In this document: in pieces, positions 7,676 to 16,879 of the stretch
How the letters are laid out: each line of letters starts with the position of its first letter
Position numbering within the stretch: position 1 is the stretch's first letter
Assembly (NCBI RefSeq): GCF_003054195.1
Contig: NZ_QBKP01000014.1
Location: 57,896 to 121,895, forward strand
Direction: 5' to 3'
DNA length: 64,000 bases
Source of the DNA: Gemmobacter caeni
GTDB taxonomy: Bacteria > Pseudomonadota > Alphaproteobacteria > Rhodobacterales > Rhodobacteraceae
Made by a program: the position numbers and the translations under genes
The notes under the pieces: model-generated
Told to the model about the DNA's origin: nothing
Seen by the model: the letters and a program-made list of their open reading frames with translations, nothing else
Databases searched by the model: none

Positions 7676-10492
7676 ATGACTTTCGGCAAGGGCTGCCATC
7701 TTCACCTCATCGACGGCTCGGCCTTCATCTTCCGCGCCTATCACGCGCTGCCGCCGCTGACGCGCAAGACCGACGGCCTGCCCATCGGCGCGGTCGCCGG
7801 GTTCTGCAACATGCTCTACCGCTATATCGAGGGCAACAAATCCGGCGACGCCCCGACCCATGTGGCGGTGATCTTCGACCATTCGTCGAAAACCTTCCGC
7901 AACGAGATCTTTCCGGCCTACAAGGCCAACCGCCCCGAACTGCCCGAAGACCTGCGCCCGCAATTCCCCCTGACGCGGGAGGCCACGCGGGCCTTCAACA
8001 TCGCCTGTATCGAGACCGAGGGCTACGAGGCCGATGACATCATCGCCACCCTGTCCTGCAAGGCCCGCGATGCCGGGGGCCGGGTGACCATCATCTCTTC
8101 CGACAAGGATCTGATGCAGCTCATCGGCGATGGCGTCGTGATGTTCGACGCGATGAAGAACAAGACCATCGACCGCGACGAGGTGTTCGAGAAATTCGGC
8201 GTGGGACCGGAACGGGTGGTGGATGTGCAATCGCTGGCCGGGGACAGCGTGGATAACGTGCCGGGTGCGCCCGGCATCGGCATCAAGACGGCGGCACTTC
8301 TGATCACCGAATACGGCGATCTGGAAAGCCTTCTGGCGCGGGCGGGCGAGATCAAGCAGCCCAAGCGACGGGAAACGCTGGTGAATTTCGCCGACCAAAT
8401 CCGGGTTTCCAAGGAACTGGTCACGCTGAAATGCGACACGCCGCTGGATTTCTCGCTGGAAAGCCTTGAAGTGAAGGAGCCGGAGCCCGAGGCGCTGATG
8501 GCCTTCCTCAACGCGATGGAATTCCGCACCCTGACCAAGCGCGTCGCCGACAAGCTGGACATCACGCCCCCCGCGATGCCCACCGCCGCCCCCGTTGCGG
8601 GCGAAGAGGTGGCAGAGCCGGTCGCCCTGCCCTTCGATCACAGCGCCTATGAGGGCGTCACCACCCCCGAGGCGCTGGACCGCTGGATCGCCCGCATCCG
8701 CGAGGCGGGGCATGTGGCGTTCGACACCGAAACCACCAGCCTTGACGAGATGCGCGCCGATCTGGTGGGCATCTCGCTGGCAGTCGATGCAGGGGCGGCC
8801 TGCTATATCCCGCTGGGGCATCGGCAGGGCGGCGGCGATCTGTTCACCTCCGATGCGCCGGTGGAAGGGCAGATGCCGCTTGAAGCCGTCATCGCCGCGC
8901 TGAGGCCGGTGCTGGAGGATGCGGCGATCCTGAAGATCGGGCAGAACATCAAATACGATCTGAAGATCATGGCGCGCCACGGCGTCAACCTGTTCCCCAT
9001 CGCTGACACCATGCTGATGAGCTATGCGATGTTCGCGGGCCTGCACAATCACGGCATGGACGAACTGTCTGACCGTTACCTTGGCCACAAGCCCATTCCG
9101 ATCAAGGATCTGATCGGCAGCGGCAAGTCGCAGATCACCTTCGACCGCGTGGCCATCGCTGATGCTGTGAAATACGCGGCCGAGGATGCCGATATCACGC
9201 TGCGGCTCTGGCAACGCTTCGCGCCGATGCTGCATCGCGCGCAGGTCACGACGGTCTATGAGACGCTGGAACGTCCGCTGATCCCGGTTCTGGCCGAGAT
9301 GGAGATGGCGGGCGTGAAGGTGGATCGTGATGTGCTGTCCCGCATGTCAAACGCCTTCGCGCAAAAGCTTGTGCAGCTTGAAGAGGAAATTCAGGGCATC
9401 GCGGGCAGCAAGTTCAACGTGGGTTCCCCCAAGCAACTGGGCGAGATCCTGTTCGACCAGATGCAGATCCCCGGCGGGCAGAAAGGCAAGACCGGCGCCT
9501 ATGCCACTGGCGCCGATGTGCTGGAAGATGTGACCACGCTGGAAGACACCCATCCGCAGGGCGCGCAACTGGCGGCCCGCGTGCTGGACTGGCGGCAGAT
9601 CGCCAAGCTGAAATCCACCTATACCGACAGCCTTCAGGACCATATCAACCCCGATACCGGACGGGTGCATACATCCTATTCCATCGCCGGGGCCAACACC
9701 GGGCGTCTGGCCTCCACCGATCCGAACCTGCAAAACATTCCCGTCCGCAGTGAGGAAGGCCGCCGTATCCGCGAGGCTTTTGTGGCGCCCGAAGGCCGGG
9801 TGCTGGTCAGCCTCGATTACAGCCAGATCGAATTGCGCATCCTTGCCCATATCGCCGACATTCCGGCGCTGAAACAGGCGTTCCGTGACGGGCTGGATAT
9901 CCATGCCATGACCGCCTCGGAAATGTTCGGTGTGCCGGTGGAAGGCATGGACCCGATGATCCGGCGGCAGGCCAAGGCCATCAACTTCGGCGTGATCTAC
10001 GGGATTTCCGGCTTCGGCCTTGCCCGCAACCTGCGCATTCCGCGGGCCGAGGCGCAGGGCTTCATCGACCGTTACTTCGAACGCTTCCCCGGCATCCGCG
10101 CCTATATGGATGACACCATTGCCTTCGCCAAGGCGCACGGCTTCGTGCAGACCCTGTTCGGCCGCAAGATCCACACGCCCGAGATCAACGCGAAAGGCCC
10201 CGGCGCCGGGTTTGCCAAACGCGCCGCGATCAACGCGCCGATCCAGGGCACGGCGGCCGATGTGATCCGCCGCGCGATGATCCGCATGCCTGCCGCCATT
10301 CAGGGCATCGACGCGAAGATGCTGTTGCAGGTGCATGACGAACTGCTGTTCGAAGTGGCCGAGGATCAGACTGACCGCCTGATCGCCACGGCCCGTGAGG
10401 TGATGGAAAGCGCCGCCGAACCGGCGGTGAAGCTGAGCGTTCATCTGCAAGCCGATGCCGGACGCGGCCCGAACTGGGCGGCGGCGCATTGA
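7676..10492 (+). CDS. polA: DNA polymerase I
   Basis: Protein of 938 residues with all three polymerase I domains. The N-terminal 5'-3' exonuclease/FEN domain has LIDGSAFIFRAYHALPP, EADDIIATL and SSDKDLMQL. The 3'-5' proofreading exonuclease begins at VAFDTETTSLDEMRADLVG with its DTE metal-binding motif intact. The polymerase domain has DYSQIELRILAHIAD (motif A), RRQAKAINFGVIYGISGFGL (motif B) and QVHDELLFEV (motif C). It functions in Okazaki fragment processing and excision repair. The frame is open from 7619, but the ATG at 7676 is preferred because it follows GCGGAGAACGACC and matches the family start. Its stop overlaps the TTG start of the MmcQ-like gene, so the two are probably co-transcribed. 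Confidence 0.97.
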   Translation: MTFGKGCHLHLIDGSAFIFRAYHALPPLTRKTDGLPIGAVAGFCNMLYRYIEGNKSGDAPTHVAVIFDHSSKTFRNEIFPAYKANRPELPEDLRPQFPLTREATRAFNIACIETEGYEADDIIATLSCKARDAGGRVTIISSDKDLMQLIGDGVVMFDAMKNKTIDRDEVFEKFGVGPERVVDVQSLAGDSVDNVPGAPGIGIKTAALLITEYGDLESLLARAGEIKQPKRRETLVNFADQIRVSKELVTLKCDTPLDFSLESLEVKEPEPEALMAFLNAMEFRTLTKRVADKLDITPPAMPTAAPVAGEEVAEPVALPFDHSAYEGVTTPEALDRWIARIREAGHVAFDTETTSLDEMRADLVGISLAVDAGAACYIPLGHRQGGGDLFTSDAPVEGQMPLEAVIAALRPVLEDAAILKIGQNIKYDLKIMARHGVNLFPIADTMLMSYAMFAGLHNHGMDELSDRYLGHKPIPIKDLIGSGKSQITFDRVAIADAVKYAAEDADITLRLWQRFAPMLHRAQVTTVYETLERPLIPVLAEMEMAGVKVDRDVLSRMSNAFAQKLVQLEEEIQGIAGSKFNVGSPKQLGEILFDQMQIPGGQKGKTGAYATGADVLEDVTTLEDTHPQGAQLAARVLDWRQIAKLKSTYTDSLQDHINPDTGRVHTSYSIAGANTGRLASTDPNLQNIPVRSEEGRRIREAFVAPEGRVLVSLDYSQIELRILAHIADIPALKQAFRDGLDIHAMTASEMFGVPVEGMDPMIRRQAKAINFGVIYGISGFGLARNLRIPRAEAQGFIDRYFERFPGIRAYMDDTIAFAKAHGFVQTLFGRKIHTPEINAKGPGAGFAKRAAINAPIQGTAADVIRRAMIRMPAAIQGIDAKMLLQVHDELLFEVAEDQTDRLIATAREVMESAAEPAVKLSVHLQADAGRGPNWAAAH

Positions 10493-10869
10493 TTTCCGAC
10501 TGGCCCGCTCTGAAGGCGTTTGCGCTGGGGCTGGGCCTGCCCCGGATCACGGTGGAACACCCCTGGGGCAACGAGGCGCTGAAGGCGCATGGCAAGATGT
10601 GGTGCTGGTGGTCGCCGCTGGTTGATGCCGCGGTCTTTCGCGCCGAACCGGAAGAACGCGAGATGCTGATGCAGGCGGATCCCGCCACCTTCTTCCTGCA
10701 TCCGCATTATGCCCGCAGCGCGCTGCTTCTGGTGCGGGCCGGACACATCGACCCCGGCTGGGCCCGCCCGCGCCTGATCCGTGACTGGCGCGCGGCGGCA
10801 CCGAAACACTGGTTGCGGGACTGGGATGCCGCGCAGACCCCGGATGGTCCGGGCCGCGAAACCGGGTGA
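10489..10869 (+). CDS. MmcQ/YjbR family protein
   Basis: Protein of 126 residues of the MmcQ/YjbR family, a small fold first described as DNA-binding-like. Family landmarks are FALGLGLPRITVEHPWGNEA at the start, HGKMWCWW, FFLHPHYARSALLLV, and a C-terminal LIRDWRAAAPKHWL. It starts with TTG overlapping the polA stop (TTGA), so translation is probably coupled to polA. Its role is unknown; proximity to polA is suggestive but not proof of a repair function. Confidence 0.85.
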   Translation: MISDWPALKAFALGLGLPRITVEHPWGNEALKAHGKMWCWWSPLVDAAVFRAEPEEREMLMQADPATFFLHPHYARSALLLVRAGHIDPGWARPRLIRDWRAAAPKHWLRDWDAAQTPDGPGRETG

Positions 10870-10924
10870 AAGAAACGGCATCCGCTGCTAGAGTGTCCCG
10901 ATTGGAACCAAAGCAGACAGGACA

Positions 10925-12715
10925 ATGCCGGATCAGACGCACAAGGGTCAGCTTGCCGATCAGGCGTTTCTGTTCGGCCCCGAGGACGGGCGCGCGCCGG
11001 AAGACGGCGCCACGGCCGATCCGATCGACATGCAGATCGTGGCAAGCACCTATCGCTCTATCGTCGATCAGGATGCTTTCGAGGATATGATCGCAAGCTG
11101 GGCCGCCAAGCTGGACCAGATCGAACCGGAAACCGGGCGCAGGCGGGGCCTGTCGCAGCAATTGTTCGGCCAGTTGATGATGGCTCGGCACACGCTGGAA
11201 ACGCTCGACATCCCGGCCGAGAACGACCCCCTGAAACGCGCGATTACTGATGTGCCGGGGCCTGCGGTCGTACTGACACCCGATGGCCGGGTGGCCATGG
11301 CCAATATCGCGGGCGAGCGCGCCTTTGCCACCAAGCAGGGCGCCTTTCTGGATACCGAGGTGATCGCCCCCGCCTCGCTTCAGGATTACACGGCACTGAT
11401 GCGGGCGGCGCGCGGCCAGGGCAATGCGGCGCAAGCCATCCTGACCGTGATCCCGCCCCCGGAAACAGAGCTTCCGCCCTTTACCGCCGAAGGCTACATG
11501 ATCGCCGTGCGCGGCCAAAGCGGTGCGCATGTGGCGCTGCGCTCGCTCGAAATCGCGTGGGAGCCTTCGGTCTCGGCCCGCCTGCGCGAGGCCTTCGGGC
11601 TGAGCGCCGCCGAAGCGGAGGTGGCGCGGCTGTTCTTCCTGCTGCGTGACATTGACCGCATCGCCGAGGCACGGGCTGTGTCGCGCCTGACCGTGCGCAC
11701 GCAGGTCAAGACCATCATGTCCAAGGTCGAGGCCCCGACAAACGTCGATCTGATGCGGCTTCTGGCGATGATCGCAGGGCGCGAGGCGATGGGCCAGCGC
11801 GGCGAAAGCCCGGTCTGGCAGGATCCGCTGGGCCGCGAGGACCGCATCGAGACGCCAGACGGCCGGGTGGTGACCTGGACATGGATGGGCGCGCGTGACG
11901 GCCGCCCCGCCGTGCTGCTGCGCGGCTTTCCGATGACCTATATCCTGCCGCCCGAGGCCGAGGACCGGCTGCGCCGCGCCGGGGTGAAACTTTATGCCCT
12001 GTCGCGCCCCGGCTATGGCAACAGCTCGCTCCACAAGGATCTGGATGTACGGCAGGACAATCAGGCCGCCCTGCGGATATTTCTGGACAGGGTCATCCGC
12101 CAGCCCTGCCTTGGCATCGGTATGTCCAACGGCTTTGTTCCGCTGCTGGAGGAACAGCAAGCCAATCCGGCGCGATTTCATGCGCTGATGGCCATTGGCT
12201 ATACCGGCGTGCTGGACCGCAGCGGGATACACCGCCTGCAACCGATCCAGCGCACCATGATGCGGATGGCGGCACATACACCCTGGCTGGCGGAACTGGT
12301 GGCGAAATCGGCGCATCGCATGATGCGGCAACATGGCGTCGACTGGTATCTGGAGCGGGCCTACCGCACCCGCCCGCTGGACATGCGCACCTGTCAGAAC
12401 CCAGAGGTGGCGGCGCTGATCCGCAACGCCTGTGAACACCTTCTGAAACAGGGACATGGCGCTTTCGTGCGCGACCTGCAACTGGCGGGTGCGCCAATCG
12501 ACGCGGCCATCGAGGCGCTGACCATCCCGCTGCTGTTTCTCGCCCCCGTGCTGGACGGGGTGTTCGACGAGATGCGCTACCGCCAGATCGAGCGGCGCAA
12601 CCCCAGGATCCGGGTCGAGCCTGTCGCCGATGCGGGCGAACTGATCTTCTACCAGCAAAGCCGCCTGATTGTAGACCGGATCATCGAACTGTCGCGTGCG
12701 CCGCAGCCCGCCTGA
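10925..12715 (+). CDS. LuxR-type regulator fused to alpha/beta hydrolase-like domain
   Basis: Protein of 596 residues with three parts. Residues about 105-200 look like a PAS-type sensor (VPGPAVVLTPDGRVAMANIA). Residues about 218-285 form a LuxR-type helix-turn-helix (LREAFGLSAAEAEVARLFFL, then VSRLTVRTQVKTIMSKV). Residues about 305-590 form an alpha/beta hydrolase-like domain with nucleophile elbow GMSNG (Ser401). At the position where the catalytic histidine is expected (PVADAGELIFYQQ) there is Glu572 instead of His, so the domain may bind a ligand rather than hydrolyse it. The order, DNA-binding domain in the middle and hydrolase at the end, is unusual for LuxR proteins. It lies upstream of the DeoR gene with a 50-base gap; targets are unknown. 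Confidence 0.85.
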   Translation: MPDQTHKGQLADQAFLFGPEDGRAPEDGATADPIDMQIVASTYRSIVDQDAFEDMIASWAAKLDQIEPETGRRRGLSQQLFGQLMMARHTLETLDIPAENDPLKRAITDVPGPAVVLTPDGRVAMANIAGERAFATKQGAFLDTEVIAPASLQDYTALMRAARGQGNAAQAILTVIPPPETELPPFTAEGYMIAVRGQSGAHVALRSLEIAWEPSVSARLREAFGLSAAEAEVARLFFLLRDIDRIAEARAVSRLTVRTQVKTIMSKVEAPTNVDLMRLLAMIAGREAMGQRGESPVWQDPLGREDRIETPDGRVVTWTWMGARDGRPAVLLRGFPMTYILPPEAEDRLRRAGVKLYALSRPGYGNSSLHKDLDVRQDNQAALRIFLDRVIRQPCLGIGMSNGFVPLLEEQQANPARFHALMAIGYTGVLDRSGIHRLQPIQRTMMRMAAHTPWLAELVAKSAHRMMRQHGVDWYLERAYRTRPLDMRTCQNPEVAALIRNACEHLLKQGHGAFVRDLQLAGAPIDAAIEALTIPLLFLAPVLDGVFDEMRYRQIERRNPRIRVEPVADAGELIFYQQSRLIVDRIIELSRAPQPA

Positions 12716-12765
12716 CCGGGGCGGTTCTGTTGCAATGGCAGGCATTCTGGCGGATAACCACGGCG

Positions 12766-13533
12766 ATGACCAAGTATTCCTATCAGATCGAAAATGCGGT
12801 CGCGCTGCGCGGCTCGATCTCTGTCGGCGAGTTGTCCGATCTGCTGGGCGTATCGGATCAGACCATCCGCAGGGTCATCAAGCCGCTGGTCGATGCGGGC
12901 AAGGTGCGCAAGGTCCATGGCGCCATCGTCGCGGTGTCGAAGCCGGTGGATGCGCCCTATCACGCCCGGATGCAGCTCATGCGGCAGGAAAAGACCGCCA
13001 TTGCCACGATGGTCGCCTCGATGGTGCAGGACGGCGAAAGCCTTGCCATCGACACCGGATCGACCTCGGGCTTCATCGCGCAGGCGTTGCAGATCCGGCG
13101 CAACCTGACGGTGGTCACCAATTCCACCTTCGTCGCCTCGACACTGGCCACCGTACCGGGCAACAAGGTCTATATGGCGGGCAGCCAGTTGCGCGACCAT
13201 GACGGCGCCGCCTATGACCGGCAGGCCTTCGCCACCATCGAACGGATACGGGTCGGGCGCTGCATCCTGTCAGCCTCAGCCGTCGATCCCCGGCGCGGCT
13301 TTCTGGCCTTCGAGCAATGCGAGGCCGATATCGCCGATGCCATGCAGGCGATCGCCGAAGGCACGATCATGGCGGTGGATCATTCCAAATTCACCGAAGG
13401 GCGCCGCCCGCCCAGCGCCTTTCAGGTGCAACTTGCCCCCGACAGCCAGATCGTGACGGACCGGCCGCCTGCCGCCGATTTTACCGAAGTGCTGGCGCCG
13501 TTCCGGCTGGTGTCCTGCCAGACCGGCGCCTGA
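12766..13533 (+). CDS. DeoR/GlpR family transcription regulator (copy 1)
   Basis: Protein of 255 residues. The N-terminal DeoR helix-turn-helix (GSISVGELSDLLGVSDQTIR, then VIKPLVDAGKVRKVHGA) is followed by the DeoR C-terminal sensor domain, related to ribose-5-phosphate isomerase (SLAIDTGSTSGFIAQAL; NLTVVTNSTFVASTL; MAVDHSKF). Such regulators usually respond to a phosphorylated small molecule. The ATG at 12766 is preferred over 12730 because it gives the usual short lead before the helix-turn-helix. It converges on the dehydrogenase gene at 13537 and is a paralogue of the DeoR gene at 21058. The two flank the ABC transporter/kinase/dehydrogenase operon, which suggests both act on it. Confidence 0.9.
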   Translation: MTKYSYQIENAVALRGSISVGELSDLLGVSDQTIRRVIKPLVDAGKVRKVHGAIVAVSKPVDAPYHARMQLMRQEKTAIATMVASMVQDGESLAIDTGSTSGFIAQALQIRRNLTVVTNSTFVASTLATVPGNKVYMAGSQLRDHDGAAYDRQAFATIERIRVGRCILSASAVDPRRGFLAFEQCEADIADAMQAIAEGTIMAVDHSKFTEGRRPPSAFQVQLAPDSQIVTDRPPAADFTEVLAPFRLVSCQTGA

Positions 13534-13536
13534 GCC

Positions 13537-15981
13537 TCAGGCCTTCACCCGCGCCATCTTCGGGTCGTAAAGCGGCGCCAGAGAGACTTCGGCGGGCACC
13601 CGGATCGTCGCCACCTCAAGCTCATACCGGCCTGACAGCACATAATCGGCACTGACCCCTTCGGGGTTGCGGACATAGCCCATACCGATGGACCGGCCGA
13701 GCGTATGGCCGAAGCCACCCGAGCTGAGCCAGCCGACGCGCTGCCCGTCACGATAGATCGTTTCGCGGCCACTGAGGATGATGTCGGGCGAGGTGGTGAA
13801 GGTCGCCATCATCTTGCACACCCCGCTCGCCCGCTGCGCCGCAACCGCCTCGCGGCCCCGGAAGGGGATGTCTTTCTTCAGCTTCACCGCCCAGCCAAGG
13901 CCCGCCTCGTCCGGTGTGTGGTCCGGCCCGATCTCGGCGCCCCAGGCCCGATAGCCCTTTTCAAGACGCAGCGTTTCAATGGCGCGGTAGCCCGCATTGC
14001 GCAGCCCATGCGCCGCGCCCGCCTTGTGCAGCGCGGCATAGACGGCGCTGGCGTATTCCACCGGGAAATGCAGTTCCCACCCCAACTCGCCCACATAGGT
14101 GACCCGCATCGCCAGCACCGGGCAACCGGCGATGCCAATGGTCTGGGCCGTGCCAAAGGGGAAGGCGGCGTTCGACACATCTGCCCGCGTAACCGCTTGC
14201 AGGATGGCGCGCGCGCGCGGCCCCATCAGCGACAGCACTGCATGGGCCGAGGTGATGTCGAACAGCTGCGCATTCATGCCTGCCGGGATATTGCGCGAAA
14301 TCCAGTCAAAATCACGGGTGGCGAAGCCGGTGCCGGTGACGATGTAGAACTCGTCCCGCGCCCGGCGCACCACGGTCAGATCGGCCTCGATCCCGCCCCG
14401 GTCGTTCAGCATCTGGGTATAGGTCAGGCTGCCGACCGGACGCCCCACATCATTCGCGGCAATCCATTGCAGCGCAGCCTCGGCATCCGGGCCTTTCAGC
14501 GCGAATTTGGCGAAAGAGGTCTGGTCGAACAGCACCGCCGCCTCGCGGCAGGCGCGATGTTCGCGGCCCACCGCATCGTGCCAGTTCGGCCGCTGGAAGG
14601 TGTAGATATCCGCCTGCCCCTCGCCTGCCGCCAGATCGGCGAACCAGTTCGGCCGTTCCCAGCCCAGCTTTTCGCCGAACACCGCGCCATCGGCCTTCAG
14701 CGTGTCATACAATGGCGATTTGCGGCAGGGCCGGGCCGAATGGTGTTCCTCGCTGGGCCAGGCCATCGTGTAATGCTTGCCGTAAGCCTCATAGGTCCGG
14801 CTGCGAATCCAGTCGGTATCGAAATGGGGGCGGCCGAAGCGGCGGATGTCGGCGGGCCAGAGGTCAAAGGGTGCCTGCCCCTTGGCCACCCATTCCGCCA
14901 GCGCCATGCCCGCCCCGCCACCCGAGGCGATGCCGAAGGCGTTGAACCCGGCACCGACGAAGAAATTCCGCTGTTCCGGTGCCTCGCCCAGAATGAACAT
15001 CCCGTCGGGGGTAAAGCTTTCCGGCCCGTTGATCATCTGTTTCACGCCTGCCCGTTCCAGCGCGGGCACACGGCCCAGCGCCAGCTCCATGATCGGGGTG
15101 AAATGGTCAAAGTCATTGTCCAGCAGCGTGTAATGGAACCCCGGCGGCAGAGATCCGTCGCGCCAGAGCTTCGGGTTCGGCTCGTAGCCGCCCATCACCA
15201 GCCCGCCAACCTCTTCCTTCCAGTAAGTCAGGCGATCAGGGTCACGCAGCGTGGGCAGGGTAGAGGTCACGCCCTCGATCCGTTCTGTGACGATATACTG
15301 GTGCTCCACCGGCACGAGCGGCACGTTCACACCATGTGCGGCGCAGAAGGGGCGCGTCCACATGCCGGCGCAGACCACGACCTTTTCACAGTCGATGCGA
15401 CCCTGTTCGGTGACGACACCCCGGATCACCCCGTTCTGGATGTCTACCGAAAGCACCTTCACATCTTCGAAGATCTGCGCCCCGGCCATGCGCGCGCCCT
15501 TGGCCAGCGACAGCGTGATGTCGGACGGGTTGGCCTGCCCGTCAGTCGGCAGGAAAGCCGCGCCGACGACATCGCCGATGTCCATCAGCGGCCACAGATC
15601 CTGCGCCTCCTGCGGCGACAGAAGCTGCATGTCCAGCCCGAAGCTGTGCGCCGTGGTCGCCTGCCGCTTCACCTCGGTCCAGCGTTCCTCGTTGCAGGCC
15701 AGCCGCAGCCCGCCGTTCATCTTCCAGCCGGTCGCCTGCCCCGTCTCGGCCTCCAGCTTCTTGTAAAGGTCGATGGAATAGCCAAGCAACTGCGTCACAT
15801 TCGCATTGCTGCGCGCCTGACCAACAAGGCCCGCCGCGTGGAAGGTGGTGCCCGAGGTCAGCTTCTTGCGTTCCAGCAGCACGACCTCGACGCCCATCTT
15901 GGCCAGATGGTAGGCGGTCGAGCAGCCGACGATACCGCCGCCGACGATCACGACCTTTGAGGATGAAGGAAGGCTGGTCAT
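13537..15981 (-). CDS. dimethylglycine/sarcosine dehydrogenase-like flavoprotein with GcvT domain
   Basis: Protein of 814 residues. The N-terminal DAO-type FAD domain has the dinucleotide motif VVIVGGGIVGCSTAYHLAKM (residues 10-29) and the motif SGTTFHAAGL, whose His48 is where FAD is covalently attached in the dimethylglycine dehydrogenase family. The C-terminal half (from about residue 430) is a GcvT/aminomethyltransferase-type folate-binding domain. Enzymes of this build oxidatively demethylate N-methyl amines and pass the one-carbon unit to tetrahydrofolate. The ATG at 15981 follows GAGGAC and is preferred to 16035, which would overlap the kinase gene. It is the last gene of the minus-strand operon proX-like, proV-like, proW-like, kinase, dehydrogenase. 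Exact substrate (dimethylglycine, sarcosine or another methylamine) is not decidable here. Confidence 0.9.
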   Translation of the reverse strand: MTSLPSSSKVVIVGGGIVGCSTAYHLAKMGVEVVLLERKKLTSGTTFHAAGLVGQARSNANVTQLLGYSIDLYKKLEAETGQATGWKMNGGLRLACNEERWTEVKRQATTAHSFGLDMQLLSPQEAQDLWPLMDIGDVVGAAFLPTDGQANPSDITLSLAKGARMAGAQIFEDVKVLSVDIQNGVIRGVVTEQGRIDCEKVVVCAGMWTRPFCAAHGVNVPLVPVEHQYIVTERIEGVTSTLPTLRDPDRLTYWKEEVGGLVMGGYEPNPKLWRDGSLPPGFHYTLLDNDFDHFTPIMELALGRVPALERAGVKQMINGPESFTPDGMFILGEAPEQRNFFVGAGFNAFGIASGGGAGMALAEWVAKGQAPFDLWPADIRRFGRPHFDTDWIRSRTYEAYGKHYTMAWPSEEHHSARPCRKSPLYDTLKADGAVFGEKLGWERPNWFADLAAGEGQADIYTFQRPNWHDAVGREHRACREAAVLFDQTSFAKFALKGPDAEAALQWIAANDVGRPVGSLTYTQMLNDRGGIEADLTVVRRARDEFYIVTGTGFATRDFDWISRNIPAGMNAQLFDITSAHAVLSLMGPRARAILQAVTRADVSNAAFPFGTAQTIGIAGCPVLAMRVTYVGELGWELHFPVEYASAVYAALHKAGAAHGLRNAGYRAIETLRLEKGYRAWGAEIGPDHTPDEAGLGWAVKLKKDIPFRGREAVAAQRASGVCKMMATFTTSPDIILSGRETIYRDGQRVGWLSSGGFGHTLGRSIGMGYVRNPEGVSADYVLSGRYELEVATIRVPAEVSLAPLYDPKMARVKA

Positions 15982-15991
15982 CACAAAGTCC

Positions 15992-16879
15992 TCACAGGGA
16001 TTGATAAGCGTGATAGGCCGCGCGGAAGGCGGCAAGGTTTTCGGCGGTATAGGCGCCGTAGTCGAAATCCAGCGCCGAGGTCAGTTCGCTGACCATGCTC
16101 CACAGCGTTTCGCGCAGGAGAGAGGCGCATTTCATCGCGGTATATTGCCGCCACAGCGCATCGCTGACCGGCTGACCGTGGTAAGCGGCCAGCAGTGCCA
16201 GTTCCTCGGCCCCGGTAAAGCCGTTGTTCGAGGCGATCCCGCCCAGATCGAACAGCGGGCTGCCGAGACCCGCATATTCCCAGTCGATCAGCCAGAACCG
16301 GCCATCGCCCTTCAGGATGTTGCCCGGCAGCAGGTCGTTATGGCCCAGCACCGTGGGGGTGGGGCCGATGGCGGCCTCCAGCGCCGCCGCCTGATCCATC
16401 AGGCCGGGCAGGAGCGCGATATGGGCCGAGTCGTTGGCAGACAGCCGCCGGGCATAATCGCGCAGGATATGGAACACCCAGAACGACAGGACAGGGCCAT
16501 CCAGCCGGGCAAAGACATCGTGATGCACACGGCGCAGCAGATCGGCCAGCGCGGGGATCGTGGCGGGGGCGGCGCGGTCCTCGGGTGTCAGCGGCCGGGC
16601 ATCGACGAAATCCACCACCATCACCCCCGGCGCGGCATGGCGCACGGCGGGGCCGATGCCCGCCGCCTCGGCCGCGCGCGACACCGCCAGTTCGTTCCAG
16701 CGCAGGATGCCATGTTCGGGGATGTCGACGCCGAAGCGCACGACGAAGCGCGCGCCGCCATCCTCGACCAGCAGGTTGAGGTTGGTCTTGCCCCCCTCCA
16801 GCGGCGCCACCCGTGTCGGCGCGGTGAAACAGGGCAGCGCCGCCGCACGATCCAGAAGCTGTTGCAGCGTCTCAGGCAT
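15992..16879 (-). CDS. choline-kinase-like APH-family phosphotransferase
   Basis: Protein of 295 residues of the aminoglycoside phosphotransferase/choline kinase fold. The N-lobe has a nucleotide-binding strand (PLEGGKTNLNLLV). The catalytic Brenner motif is VLGHNDLLPGNIL (HNDxxxxN), and the metal-binding DFG-like motif is LIDWEYAGLGSPLFDLG. This IDWEY signature is typical of choline/ethanolamine kinases. The start overlaps the end of the permease gene by eight bases. In this operon it follows a betaine/choline-type importer, so the likely substrate is an imported amino-alcohol or quaternary amine; that is inference. Confidence 0.88.
   Translation of the reverse strand: MPETLQQLLDRAAALPCFTAPTRVAPLEGGKTNLNLLVEDGGARFVVRFGVDIPEHGILRWNELAVSRAAEAAGIGPAVRHAAPGVMVVDFVDARPLTPEDRAAPATIPALADLLRRVHHDVFARLDGPVLSFWVFHILRDYARRLSANDSAHIALLPGLMDQAAALEAAIGPTPTVLGHNDLLPGNILKGDGRFWLIDWEYAGLGSPLFDLGGIASNNGFTGAEELALLAAYHGQPVSDALWRQYTAMKCASLLRETLWSMVSELTSALDFDYGAYTAENLAAFRAAYHAYQSL

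Noticed and set aside
7619..12745. Long minus-strand frames opposite polA and the LuxR-hydrolase gene
   Set aside because: Antisense shadows caused by third-position GC bias; only the last 66 codons at 7403-7603 lie outside polA and look like a real protein.
13705..15960. 750-codon plus-strand frame opposite the dimethylglycine dehydrogenase-like gene
   Set aside because: His/Arg/Gly-rich with no domain; the opposite strand has complete FAD and GcvT motifs.
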